A stretch of 64,000 nt of DNA from positions 1,612,001-1,676,000 of the forward strand of contig NZ_BAAGBE010000001.1 of assembly GCF_047149785.1 (NCBI RefSeq). Direction: 5' to 3'. The notes beneath the pieces are model-generated. The model did not search any database. It had not been told where the DNA came from and saw nothing but the letters and a program-made list of their open reading frames with translations. The translations under genes were made by a program, and so were the position numbers. Position 1 is the stretch's first letter. Every line of letters begins with the position of its first letter. Positions 47,294 to 60,167 of this stretch are shown piece by piece. The DNA comes from Nitrobacter sp047149785. GTDB lineage: Bacteria; Pseudomonadota; Alphaproteobacteria; Rhizobiales; Xanthobacteraceae.

Positions 47294-47539
47294 CTAATGA
47301 CCGTGCGCGTGGCCGTTCTTGGCTTCACGATGGGCCAGCTCGCTCAGCAGCTTCTGTGCCAGCAGATCCTGGCCTTCCTGATCAACGGGAAACGTGTTGG
47401 CGTTGCCAAGGTAGCCAAGAGGAGCACTCTTCGCGCCTAGCGTTCCCGAACCGGCATGGATCACCTTGCCATCCGAAGTGTAAGAACCTTCGACCTGCTT
47501 ACCCAGAGATTCATCGTAAAAAGAAACGTGTCTCGGCAT
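47294..47539 (-). CDS. Small cytoplasmic protein of unknown function
   Basis: 81 residues, ATG 47539 with an excellent ribosome site (GGAGGAATGCACC before ATG). Begins MPRHVSFYDESLGKQVEGSY, middle predicted beta-rich (DGKVIHAGSGTLGAKSAPLG), end helical and His-rich (LLSELAHREAKNGHAHGH). No signal peptide or membrane segment. The tail may bind metal. No family recognised; the strong start signal and regular composition support a real gene. It lies just downstream of the Crp-type regulator on the same strand, but 85 bases apart and in the order gene after regulator stop. Confidence 0.65.
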   Translation of the reverse strand: MPRHVSFYDESLGKQVEGSYTSDGKVIHAGSGTLGAKSAPLGYLGNANTFPVDQEGQDLLAQKLLSELAHREAKNGHAHGH

Positions 47540-47624
47540 CGGTGCATTCCTCCATTATTGGACTGCCCTGTGTACCGATGGACACAGCGACCGTATAGCC
47601 AACTAGTTTACATAGTTGATATTT

Positions 47625-48335
47625 TTATTTGGTGAAGGATCTGGGTAGCAGCCTGTCGTACTCGCGCCGAACCGCGCGATAGCACTCGCACGATGTGCGC
47701 TCCAACAACCTGCGATCCAATATCGTGATGATGCCGCGGCTGTATGTGAGAGCCTTCTGTTGCTGAAATTTTTTCAGCTCGGCATTAACCGCCACGCGAC
47801 TGACGACCAGCAACTCAGCCAGGAATTGTTGCGTGAGTCGAAGCTCGTCGCCGTCGACGCGATCGTGAGACTTCAACAGCCATCGTGCGCAACGCTGAAG
47901 CAGCGTATGGCTGGCATTGCACGCAACGGACTGCATCACCTGCGCGAGGAATGCTCGAGAATACGCGTTGAGCTTGCGCCGGAATACCGGCAGACGTGCC
48001 TGCAACTCCTGAAAGTCGGAAAAGGAAATGCGGATCGCATCACCTGACACCTGGACCACGGCACGGTGCATCGACTGGTCGTCACCCATGATGGCTCCGA
48101 CGTTGATCAGGCCCTCACGCCCGGTGGTCGACGTTTCGGCCGTCTTGTCGGCCTTGAGCGGGGCGACGTTGGAGATAATCGCCGTCTCCGGAAAGTATAC
48201 ATAATCAAACGGGCCGCGTGGTTCGTATAGCACACGGCCCAGCGTCAGCTTGACGGGCTCGCACAGCTTTTGAACTTCGATCCATTCCGAGTCTGGGATA
48301 GTCGCCAACAGGGCGTTTTTTGGTCTCTGTGTCAT
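47625..48335 (-). CDS. Crp/Fnr-family transcriptional regulator
   Basis: 236 residues. Residues 15-120 are a cyclic-nucleotide-binding-type beta-barrel (VLYEPRGPFDYVYFPETAII, TTGREGLINVGAIMGDDQSM), followed by the dimer helix (VMQSVACNASHTLLQRCARW) and a winged helix-turn-helix at 165-205 (LRLTQQFLAELLVVSRVAVN). The cAMP-binding cassette residues of Crp and the N-terminal iron-sulfur cysteines of Fnr are missing. Its signal is unknown; many paralogues of this type occur in Bradyrhizobiaceae. No target site is evident here. Confidence 0.88.
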   Translation of the reverse strand: MTQRPKNALLATIPDSEWIEVQKLCEPVKLTLGRVLYEPRGPFDYVYFPETAIISNVAPLKADKTAETSTTGREGLINVGAIMGDDQSMHRAVVQVSGDAIRISFSDFQELQARLPVFRRKLNAYSRAFLAQVMQSVACNASHTLLQRCARWLLKSHDRVDGDELRLTQQFLAELLVVSRVAVNAELKKFQQQKALTYSRGIITILDRRLLERTSCECYRAVRREYDRLLPRSFTK

Positions 48336-48662
48336 TGTCCCCGGTCACCGGTTCGTCAGGATATTCGAACCAGCCGGCACGGTTACGATCCTTGCAAGAC
48401 CGAAGGCAAGCCGCGCCCCGATAAAGCTCCGACTCGCCGTAACCGTTTTCGCCGCCAGTTCAATCAAACCTTTATCGTAGAACTGCTTGCCAAACATTCC
48501 GATACGTCCGTCTCCCAATGCGTTGCACGACCTCGAACGCCACCGCAGGGGCAACGCTCGCGGAAAGGCGATGGCTGTCACTCATCGATATATTTAATAC
48601 GATATAACGTGACCCAAGCCAACTCTGCTCTGCCGGCGACCGGGTCCAACACCGCGCCAGCC
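48336..48662. other. Intergenic region between the GNAT gene and the regulator
   Basis: 327 bases with no convincing gene. It would hold the promoter of the Crp-type gene and the 3' end of the GNAT-type transcript. A 78-codon minus frame has no ribosome site. Confidence 0.5.
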
Positions 48663-49799
48663 CTAGCGATGCGCGGCAAGGCTCACCTTCTTGCTTTTGG
48701 GCGGGACTGGCACCGACCAGGATCGGACCCGGTCGCGAAGCCGACGGAGGCGGCCGTAGCCTCGCTGGCGGAGCGCTTCCAGCGAAAACGCCAGCGATCG
48801 ACCGGGTCCGACATCGACGAGCAAATCCGCCATTTTTCTGCGTCCGGCCCAGAGCTGAGCCATGAAGCTTCCTTCGTATGAACAGGAATCGATCGCCGCC
48901 ACCCCGGTTGAAAACAAATCGTCCGTGATTTTATCGATGAGCAACGCGCCAGGCGAGTATTTTGCGTAGTCGGGACTAAACGCGGTTTTCCAGGTATAGG
49001 CCGTGGCGCCGCAATACATCAGCACCTGCGCTGCAATGGCACGTCCGTCGACGCGAAGCAATGCGACCGACGCGCTGCCGTGCTCGGCGAGCGTAACGAC
49101 CATCCGTCGGGCGAAAGCCGCATCCGCGGCATCACACAGCAAGGCCGTGCCGCGCGCGCCCTTCCAGCCCGCGGCTTCCAGCTTCAGGAACGCCTCGAAC
49201 GCCTCCCGCACGTCGGGCGCACGGTTGTTGACGATATCGACGATGCCGGCCGCAGAAAGCCGGTTCCAGTCCTGCCGCAACTTCTTCCGGGTCGAGCCGG
49301 ACCGTTTCGTCCCCACGTCGGGGGTCGCGAAAGGTCGCGTGCTCTCTGACAACCGAAGCTGCGCACCGCCCTGCTCCGCGAGCGCGTTCACAAGCATTTC
49401 AAAGCTCAAAGCTTCGGCGTCGAGCGACTTAAGATTGATCACCTTGGGCAGCAAGGGGCTGTTCCGGATCGCCGACAGGAAGGCCGGAATGACATCATGG
49501 ACGAAAGCGGGATCCACAACGGGGTTTGACAGAAAGGCGTAGTTGTACGGCAGCGCCTCCAGCAGCGCGGGCCACAACCGCGAAATCCTGCGTACGCGAA
49601 AGGCCCAGATGCCGACCAGCCTTCTCGGTTCGGCGCTATCGTCCCACGCCGACAGAACCTGAATGCGCGCGAATCCGGTTTCATTCGCGACGGTCAGCGC
49701 GAGGGGATTCATGAAAACGTTGGAAGAAGCCCGCCGGACAAGATCGTCCCATGGCGCCGTAATGTCCGGCGTTGGTGAACAAATGCTTACCGAAATCAT
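48663..49799 (-). CDS. GNAT-fold (BioF2-like) acyltransferase
   Basis: 378 residues from ATG 49799, with GAGG six bases ahead; a GTG directly before it is also possible. The layout is two GNAT halves as in the BioF2/FemAB-like group: an N-terminal part (MNPLALTVANETGFARIQVL, RRLVGIWAFRVRRISRLWP), then RKKLRQDWNRLSAAGIVDIV and the C-terminal part with FEAFLKLEAAGWKGARGTAL, VALLRVDGRAIAAQVLMYCG and YSPGALLIDKITDDLF. Proteins of this group transfer acyl or aminoacyl groups to sugars, lipids or peptides. The substrate is unknown. It is divergent from the FAD oxidoreductase gene, 160 bases away, suggesting joint control. Confidence 0.8.
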   Translation of the reverse strand: MISVSICSPTPDITAPWDDLVRRASSNVFMNPLALTVANETGFARIQVLSAWDDSAEPRRLVGIWAFRVRRISRLWPALLEALPYNYAFLSNPVVDPAFVHDVIPAFLSAIRNSPLLPKVINLKSLDAEALSFEMLVNALAEQGGAQLRLSESTRPFATPDVGTKRSGSTRKKLRQDWNRLSAAGIVDIVNNRAPDVREAFEAFLKLEAAGWKGARGTALLCDAADAAFARRMVVTLAEHGSASVALLRVDGRAIAAQVLMYCGATAYTWKTAFSPDYAKYSPGALLIDKITDDLFSTGVAAIDSCSYEGSFMAQLWAGRRKMADLLVDVGPGRSLAFSLEALRQRGYGRLRRLRDRVRSWSVPVPPKSKKVSLAAHR

Positions 49800-49959
49800 C
49801 ACGCGCCTCGAGCGATCCTGTCGGGCGGCATAGTGTCGTTACGGGCATTGTTTTTCTGTTAAGTTGTATCGATCCTGTCCGCCGTCGATCGCTTGATGCC
49901 CTTCAAGGTTTTTTTGCTTTTTCGGCGCAATGATCGACCCGCGGAACAAGGACGAATTC

Positions 49960-51156
49960 ATGCGTTACACGGACATCGCGATCGTTGGCGGCGGATTGGC
50001 CGGCGCGACCGCTGCCGCGATGCTGGGCCGCGCAGGAATTGCCGCGATCATGATCGATCCGCACGCGGCTTACCCAGCCGACCTGCGCTGCGAAAAGCTT
50101 GGCGGCACTCAACTTCCACGACTGCGCCGAACCGGCCTGGATGAAGAGATACTGCGCGCAACGACCCTCGATGGCGAGGTCTGGGAAGCGCGGTTCGGCT
50201 TCGTTGTCGCGAAAAGACCCAGCGACCAGCACGGCGTGATGTACGACACGCTTGTCAACACCATGCGGGCGCAAATCCCGCCCGGCGTGGAAATTCTTTA
50301 CACCAAGGCCGTTGAAGTCGCCACCAGCGACGAACGCCAGTGCGTGGTGCTGGCGGACGGCGAAGAGATTTCCGCGCGGCTGATCGTGCTCGCGAACGGC
50401 CTCAGCATCAGCCTGCGCCACATGCTCGGCCTTCAGCGGCGCGTCATCAGCGAGTGTCATTCCGTGACGCTGGGGTTCGACGTCGCTCCGGTCGGCCGCC
50501 CGACGCTGCCCTTTCCGGCCCTGACCTACTGGCCGAGGCGCGTGGCCGACCGTTTGGCCTATCTGACGCTGTTTCCGATCGGCAGCACGATGCGGGCGAA
50601 CATGATGGTCTATCGACCCACGGACGACATCTGGTTCCGCAAATTTCGCGAGAACCCCGAAGCGACGATGCGCGCGATGATGCCGGGCCTCGACCGCATG
50701 GCCGGCGACTTCAAGGTTGTCGGGCCGATCAAGATCCGGCCGGCGGACCTGTACGTCACGGAAAATCACCGGCAAGCCGGCGTCGTTCTTGTCGGCGACG
50801 CTTTCGCGACATCGTGCCCGGCCGCGGGCACGGGAACCGACAAGGTGTTCACCGACGTCGAGCGGCTTTGCAACGTCCATATCCCGAACTGGCTCGCGAC
50901 CGAACGCATGGACCGCGCCAAGATCGATATGTTCTATGACGATCCGGTGAAGACGGAATGCGATGCATGGTCGACCGCGAAAGCCTGGCACCTGCGCTCG
51001 CTGTCGATCGACAATGGCCTGACGTGGCGTATACGCCGGTGGGCGCGCTTCGTCGGGCGGCTGGCCCGGGGCCTAACACGTTCGAGCGAGAAATCCGGCA
51101 TGCTGCCGGCCGCATCGATGTCGCGTACCAATTCCCACGAGGGCAGGCTCGCCTGA
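49960..51156 (+). CDS. FAD-dependent monooxygenase-like oxidoreductase
   Basis: 398 residues from MRYTDIAIVGGGLAGATAAA; AAGGA lies eight bases ahead, and a longer start 30 bases upstream is less likely. Rossmann FAD motif GGGLAG (10-15) and the second FAD motif VVLVGDAFATSCPAAGTGTD (GD at 279-280) mark a PHBH-fold flavoprotein such as aromatic hydroxylases and geranylgeranyl-type reductases. The region LTYWPRRVADRLAYLTLFPI is hydrophobic and could hold a lipophilic substrate. The substrate is unknown. It is the only plus-strand gene of the accessory segment and converges on the ABC exporter gene. Confidence 0.82.
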   Translation: MRYTDIAIVGGGLAGATAAAMLGRAGIAAIMIDPHAAYPADLRCEKLGGTQLPRLRRTGLDEEILRATTLDGEVWEARFGFVVAKRPSDQHGVMYDTLVNTMRAQIPPGVEILYTKAVEVATSDERQCVVLADGEEISARLIVLANGLSISLRHMLGLQRRVISECHSVTLGFDVAPVGRPTLPFPALTYWPRRVADRLAYLTLFPIGSTMRANMMVYRPTDDIWFRKFRENPEATMRAMMPGLDRMAGDFKVVGPIKIRPADLYVTENHRQAGVVLVGDAFATSCPAAGTGTDKVFTDVERLCNVHIPNWLATERMDRAKIDMFYDDPVKTECDAWSTAKAWHLRSLSIDNGLTWRIRRWARFVGRLARGLTRSSEKSGMLPAASMSRTNSHEGRLA

Positions 51157-51198
51157 GCGATCAGGCGGGATCGGCCTTCCCCGGCGGAATAGGGCCTC

Positions 51199-51268
51199 AT
51201 AGCGTTTCCGAGCGAAGGATGCCCGGGGGCTCGACCGGGGAATGGATCCCGGTTCGCGCGAAAACATC
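51199..51268 (+). repeat. Diverged copy of the TAGCGTTTTC-type interspersed repeat
   Basis: ATAGCGTTTCCGAGCGAAGG, a CCCGGGGGCTCGACCGGGG insertion forming its own small stem, then GATCCCGGTTCGCGCGAAAAC. It is the same family as 10536-10638 and 11207-11306 but differs in the middle. It lies between the converging FAD oxidoreductase and ABC genes and could help separate them. Confidence 0.6.
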
Positions 51269-51304
51269 ATAGTTCCGATCGCACTGCTGCGCGCAGCCGG
51301 CGCG

Positions 51305-53326
51305 CTATGCATCTTCATGATGCGCGTCGTCATGCCGATGGCTCTGATCGTCCCAGAGCTTGCGGTAGAGGCCGTTGGCCCTGATCAACTCCGCGTGGGA
51401 CCCACGCTCGACCGCCCGACCGCTGCTGATGACGATGATCTCGTCCATATCGACGACCGAGGTCAGGCGATGGGTCGAGAAGATCATGGTTCGTCCCCTG
51501 GCCGCCCTGAGAAGCGTGCGATTGATCGCGGCTTCGGTGATCTGGTCGAGCGCGGAGGTCGCCTCGTCGAGCAACAGGATCGAGGGATCGCGAACGATCG
51601 CGCGCGCAATCGCTATGCGCTGGCGCTGGCCGCCCGACAGCGTATCGCCGCGCTCGCCGACGACAGTATCGTAGCGCCGGGGCAGGCTCATGATGAAGCG
51701 ATGAATCTCGGCCTTCTTCGCCGCGGCCACGACTTCCGCGTCGCTTGCGTCTTCCTTGCCCAAGCGAATGTTTTCGCGGATCGACATGTTGAACAGCATG
51801 TTCTCCTGAAACACGATCGCCATGCTCGATCGCAGCGACTCGCGCGTCACCTTGCGGGTATCGAGGCCGTCGATGGTGACGCGGCCGTCGTCCGGCACGT
51901 AGAGGCGCAGGATCAGGTTGAGCAGCGTGCTCTTGCCGGAGCCGCTCGGCCCGACGATCGCGATGCGCTTTCCGACATCGAGCCTGAGACTGAGGTTGTC
52001 GAGAACCGGTGTCTCGGCGTCCTCATATCGAAAGGTCACGCGATCGAAGGTAATGTCGTGGGTAATGCGCGGCAGGTCGGGCGCGCCAGGGCGATCGGCG
52101 CCGCGCGTCGGTTCGTCGAGCAGTTCCTGCATGTGGCGCACGGCGGCCGCGGCCTGGATCGAAACCGGCACATAGGACATCAGATGGGCGATATTGTATG
52201 AGATTTCCCAGAACGCGCTTTCAAACGTCACGAACGTTCCGATCGTGATCTGGCCGCTGGTCGCGAGATAGCCGCCGATGCCGAGGACGACGAGATGCAG
52301 CAGCAGCACGGCGATCGTGACGGAGCGCTCGACCATGCTCGACAGGAACGTTGAGGATGCGATCTTCTTCCGGGTCTCCTCGTTGCGTACGGTGAACCAG
52401 CCGCGGGCGCGGCGCTGCAGGCTGAAGGCCTTGACCAGAGCCTGCGCGGCGATGTTCTCCTGGACCACGCCGAGGATCGCCGACTCGTTGACCTTCTGCT
52501 CGTAGTTCGCCTGCACCGCCTTCGGCGTCAGGAAGCGCGGCCCGATCAGCGTGATCGGAAAGATCAGCAACGCGACCACCGCGAGCTGCCAACTCAGGAA
52601 CAGCATCAGGACGATGCCTGCCACCAGTTCCATCGCTGGCAGCAGTCCCGTGTTGACCGTGGACTCCATGGCGCCTTCGAACGCCGAGAGATCGACGGAG
52701 AAGCGTGAGAGAATTTCGCCCCGCTTTGTTCGCGCAAAAAAAGCCGACGGCAGATCCTGCACGTGATTGAACAGCCGGAGCCGGACATCCGAGATGACGG
52801 ACGACGATAGCCGGGCGTCCCAGCGTTCATACCAGATCGAGATCAGCGAGGTGATGACGCCGGCGACGGCGAGCGCCGACAGAATCCGGATCAGGACGCC
52901 GAAATCCTCCTCGCCGAGCGCATCGTCGATCAGAAACTTGAGACTCAGCGGCATGATGACGTTGAACAGCGTCTCCACCAGCAGGCCGAATCCGACGAAG
53001 GCAAGCGCCTTTCGATAGTTGCCGAGCAGCGGCCGAATGAACCGATAGACCGTCGCGATCGCGCCGGCAGCCTCGCGCGCCGTATAGACGGATAGATCTT
53101 CGTCGTCATCATCGTCGAGGTCGGGTTCGTCGTCCGCGTCCTCAACATCATCGACGTCTTCGTCGTCCTCGATGCGCGCCCGCAGACGCGCTTCGGGAAC
53201 GACGTTGCGCGGAGTTGAGCGAGACTCGGCCGCCGATCCGCCGTTGCCGGGAGAGGTCTCGCTCAACACTTTCGCCGCATCCTCGAGAGCGGAGAAATCG
53301 TCGTTGGTCGGCTGTGCCTTGGGCAC
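51305..53326 (-). CDS. ABC exporter, fused membrane and ATPase domains
   Basis: 673 residues from a GTG start. Residues 48-80 are a strikingly acidic Asp/Glu run. Six membrane segments follow (about 105-400), then the ATPase domain: Walker A GPSGSGKST (459-467), signature LSGGQ (563-567), Walker B ILLLDEA (583-589), and an H-loop in FSTHRLTSV. The type I exporter half-transporter layout (MsbA/LmrA-like) points to export of lipids, peptides or small molecules, working as a homodimer. Next to it on the same strand is the FAD-methyltransferase fusion, 94 bases upstream, probably co-transcribed. The substrate is unknown. Confidence 0.92.
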   Translation of the reverse strand: MPKAQPTNDDFSALEDAAKVLSETSPGNGGSAAESRSTPRNVVPEARLRARIEDDEDVDDVEDADDEPDLDDDDDEDLSVYTAREAAGAIATVYRFIRPLLGNYRKALAFVGFGLLVETLFNVIMPLSLKFLIDDALGEEDFGVLIRILSALAVAGVITSLISIWYERWDARLSSSVISDVRLRLFNHVQDLPSAFFARTKRGEILSRFSVDLSAFEGAMESTVNTGLLPAMELVAGIVLMLFLSWQLAVVALLIFPITLIGPRFLTPKAVQANYEQKVNESAILGVVQENIAAQALVKAFSLQRRARGWFTVRNEETRKKIASSTFLSSMVERSVTIAVLLLHLVVLGIGGYLATSGQITIGTFVTFESAFWEISYNIAHLMSYVPVSIQAAAAVRHMQELLDEPTRGADRPGAPDLPRITHDITFDRVTFRYEDAETPVLDNLSLRLDVGKRIAIVGPSGSGKSTLLNLILRLYVPDDGRVTIDGLDTRKVTRESLRSSMAIVFQENMLFNMSIRENIRLGKEDASDAEVVAAAKKAEIHRFIMSLPRRYDTVVGERGDTLSGGQRQRIAIARAIVRDPSILLLDEATSALDQITEAAINRTLLRAARGRTMIFSTHRLTSVVDMDEIIVISSGRAVERGSHAELIRANGLYRKLWDDQSHRHDDAHHEDA

Positions 53327-53420
53327 GTAGGTTCACCGTTGCAGGACGGCCCGTTCGGCCGTTGAATTCGATTGAAAGCGGCGGCTTAGACTGCCGGAGC
53401 AATTCGCCGCAACCGGCCCA

Positions 53421-55499
53421 TCACTCGCCGGAATGACGGGTCAAATCCCCGTCGCCGTCGTACCCTACTTTGTCGAACAGGGAATATCGCAAGCTGTCGG
53501 AATCCGCGTACCACTGACCCGGACCCTTGTTGGCTGCATTGGCAACCGTCCACAATTCGGCAGTGCAATCGTTGCGATTCATGGAAAGGTCGAAACCATT
53601 GTTGAAAAAGATCTCCGACCATTCCCACCAGGTACCGAGCTTCTTGACGCCGCGCAGCAGATCGTAGCGGTCGATCAGCGCCGGCTCCATGTCGGAGGTG
53701 ACGGAGCCGAAAATCAGTCCGGTTTTAATGACGCGGTTCAGTTCGCGAACCGCCCGCAACGTCCGGGATTCCGGAACATGGCACAGGCTCGTTTCGTAGA
53801 CGAAATCGAACTGTCCGTCCGCGAAGGGCATATCGAGAATCGAGCCCGACAGGTTAAACGCCTTCAGCGCCGTTGGCGTCATCGCATGGATGGCGCGGTT
53901 GTTCTCGATGCCGACGGCATCGATGCCGCGGTCGCGCAGCGCGCCGACCAGTTCACCACTCGCCGAGCCTGCCACCAGCAGCTTGCAGTCCGTCGTCCTG
54001 TGCCAGGCGACCCGGATCATCTCGACCAGGAAATCCGGATCGCTGAACTGCTGCCAGACCTCACGATAAGGGCCGAGACCGCGATAGTTGGCGAAGTAAT
54101 CGCGATTGATCCGGTCGAATGCGTTGGCGTCGGTCCGGCCGCGGGCGCGGCGGAGTTTCATCATCTCGGTGACGACGATGTCGGTCGCCGCATCCGATGA
54201 ATCCAGCAGGCCATTGAGCGTCGAATCGAACAGGTAGTCGCCGACCAGCACAAGCCCCGGATGCTCCTTCGGCTCGGGCCGATGGTTGGTCATGACGTCC
54301 CGCGCGGGAAGACCGCCGGGAATCGCGTTGACCGACGACATCCAGCGATGGATCTTGCCTTCGAGGAAATGCGCGCGTGCGTTGCCGAGCGAAGCCGGGA
54401 GCGACTTCAGCGCCGTTTCGATCAGCTCCCTGTCACTGATGTTCGCGAACGCCAGCGCGTCGGAGCCGGCGATCAGCCAATTCAGCACGCCATGACGGCC
54501 GACGTCGTGCCGCGCGCCTTCGTTGTAAACACAGCAGCCGCCGAAGGCTTCGGACATGAACCACGCGCCTGAAATCTTCTCGCCCCAGAACGGTTCGTCG
54601 AACAGCACCGACACGCGCAGGTAATGCGCCGGCCGGTCGAAGTAGGCGACGTGCCTGACCATCGACTTGCGCAACTGCTCGCCGTCCCACCCGACCGTCG
54701 CGAGCCAGCTATGGGGCAGGCACATGATGACGAGATCGAAGTCGCGGGTCTCCGGTCCCTTGCCGTTCATCATGTTGAGCTGATAACGGCCGCCCGGCGT
54801 CTTGCCGACCTTGAGGACGCGGTGATTGAGCTGGATGTCGGCATCGACCTCCGACTTCAGGCAGTCGATCAACTGCTCGTTGCCATTCTGGATCGAATAC
54901 AGGCCGATATAGCCGTCCACATCCATCACGAAGTTCTTGAGCGCATTCAGTCCGTTGGTGTTGTGGCTCTCGGTGGCGATATCGGAGCGCGCCATCACCT
55001 TGAAGAAGCGTCTGGCGACGGGGTCAGCAATCTCCTTGTCGAGCAGTTCCTCCGCCGTCATGAACGCCCAGGGATGCTCGTTGTCTCGTGCGCCTTCATA
55101 ATACGCGATCGGCGACATCATCTCGGTGCAACGCTTGCGAAAGGCCTCGATGGCGTCGGCGGTTCGCGCCCCGTATTTGCGGCGCATGCCGGGAACGTCG
55201 TCGAGGAGTTCGCCGTCGAGTTGCACCTGCCCGGCATCCATCGGAATCGTCTGCAATCCGAAATGCTGGATCAGTTCGCGCAGCGGGTCCGGCCCCGTCA
55301 TCGAGTAGTCGTAGATCTCCGCAACTCCCGCCTCGTACATTGCCGGCGCGGCCTCGAACTTGCGGGTCAGCAGCTTGCCCCCGAGGCGGTCGGAAGCCTC
55401 GAAGATGGTGACGCGACACAGTTCTCCGAGCTTTTTCCTGAGGTGCCAGGCGCTCATCAATCCGCCAGGGCCGCCACCAACAATTGCGAGATCAAGCAT
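53421..55499 (-). CDS. Fusion of FAD amine-oxidase-like protein and SAM methyltransferase
   Basis: 692 residues from MLDLAIVGGGPGGLMSAWHL; the frame is open 81 codons further but the FAD fold starts here. Residues 1-445: amine-oxidase/phytoene-desaturase-type flavoprotein with GGGPGG (8-13), EASDRLGGKL (35-44) and the C-terminal FAD motif LVGDYLFDSTLNGLLDSSDA (418-437). Residues 500-640: class I methyltransferase with motif I LLVAGSASGELVGALRDRG, an acidic residue in VGIENN at the end of strand 2, and DMPFADGQFDFVYETSLCHV (556-575). Neither domain is broken. A single chain could oxidise or desaturate a substrate and methylate it. The substrate is unknown. It is upstream of the ABC exporter and behind the rpoC terminator. 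Confidence 0.85.
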   Translation of the reverse strand: MLDLAIVGGGPGGLMSAWHLRKKLGELCRVTIFEASDRLGGKLLTRKFEAAPAMYEAGVAEIYDYSMTGPDPLRELIQHFGLQTIPMDAGQVQLDGELLDDVPGMRRKYGARTADAIEAFRKRCTEMMSPIAYYEGARDNEHPWAFMTAEELLDKEIADPVARRFFKVMARSDIATESHNTNGLNALKNFVMDVDGYIGLYSIQNGNEQLIDCLKSEVDADIQLNHRVLKVGKTPGGRYQLNMMNGKGPETRDFDLVIMCLPHSWLATVGWDGEQLRKSMVRHVAYFDRPAHYLRVSVLFDEPFWGEKISGAWFMSEAFGGCCVYNEGARHDVGRHGVLNWLIAGSDALAFANISDRELIETALKSLPASLGNARAHFLEGKIHRWMSSVNAIPGGLPARDVMTNHRPEPKEHPGLVLVGDYLFDSTLNGLLDSSDAATDIVVTEMMKLRRARGRTDANAFDRINRDYFANYRGLGPYREVWQQFSDPDFLVEMIRVAWHRTTDCKLLVAGSASGELVGALRDRGIDAVGIENNRAIHAMTPTALKAFNLSGSILDMPFADGQFDFVYETSLCHVPESRTLRAVRELNRVIKTGLIFGSVTSDMEPALIDRYDLLRGVKKLGTWWEWSEIFFNNGFDLSMNRNDCTAELWTVANAANKGPGQWYADSDSLRYSLFDKVGYDGDGDLTRHSGE

Positions 55500-55744
55500 T
55501 TTCTTCTTTCGACATCCGCGCCTGGCGCTTTCGCGGCCCCGGCCCAGCCTTTCCTCAGAGCCGGCGAACGAGGCCAGCACAGCTCCTCTAATGGAGGAAG
55601 CGTCAGCTTCCCCATTCCTCGCTTTTACCTGCAGCCGTGTCTGATCTGAGTCTGGAGGCTGCCTTAGGAAAAGCCCTTTCCACATGAAGGGAAGATGAAC
55701 AAACCGAACCCCGCCGAAAAAAGCCCGTCGGACGCCGCGCAACG
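55500..55744. other. Upstream region of the FAD-methyltransferase fusion gene
   Basis: 245 bases between the rpoC terminator and the fusion gene. It must hold the promoter of the fusion/ABC unit, but I see no good -35/-10 pair. GCAGCC and GGCTGC arms near 55630-55665 could form a weak stem. Confidence 0.4.
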
Positions 55745-55774
55745 AAAAAAAGGGCCGGTTAGACCGGCCCTTTT
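55745..55774 (-). terminator. Rho-independent terminator after rpoC
   Basis: On the minus strand GGGCCGGT-CTA-ACCGGCCC is followed by seven T (55751-55745), about 20 bases past the rpoC stop. The A-run on the other side would let it work in both directions. Confidence 0.9.
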
Positions 55775-55795
55775 CAGCATAAAATCATACGTTTT

Positions 55796-59995
<4,200 letters not shown>

Positions 59996-60055
59996 GGTAT
60001 TCTCCTCGACACCGTTGGAGCGAAACTCCGCGGGTCGGTTAAATCTGGGCCTGTT

Positions 60056-60156
60056 CCCTCTCCCGCTTGCGGGGGAGGGTTAGGGAGGGAGCCGACTGCC
60101 AGAGCCCCCACCCGCCGGACATTCGTCCGGCGACCTCCCCCGCAAGCGGGAGAGGT
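60056..60156. repeat. Large inverted repeat in the rpoB-rpoC spacer
   Basis: Outer arms CCCTCTCCCGCTTGCGGGGG and CCCCCGCAAGCGGGAGAGG at the two ends, with an inner GCCGGAC/GTCCGGC stem (60112-60131). It fills most of the 172-base spacer between the two polymerase genes and would form a long hairpin in the shared mRNA. Its layout resembles repeats that occur in many copies in this family. Confidence 0.8.
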
Positions 60157-60167
60157 GGAAACAAGCG

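Noticed and set aside
48345..48581. Minus-strand frame of 78 codons between the GNAT gene and the regulator
   Set aside because: No start signal, no domain, composition like non-coding DNA.
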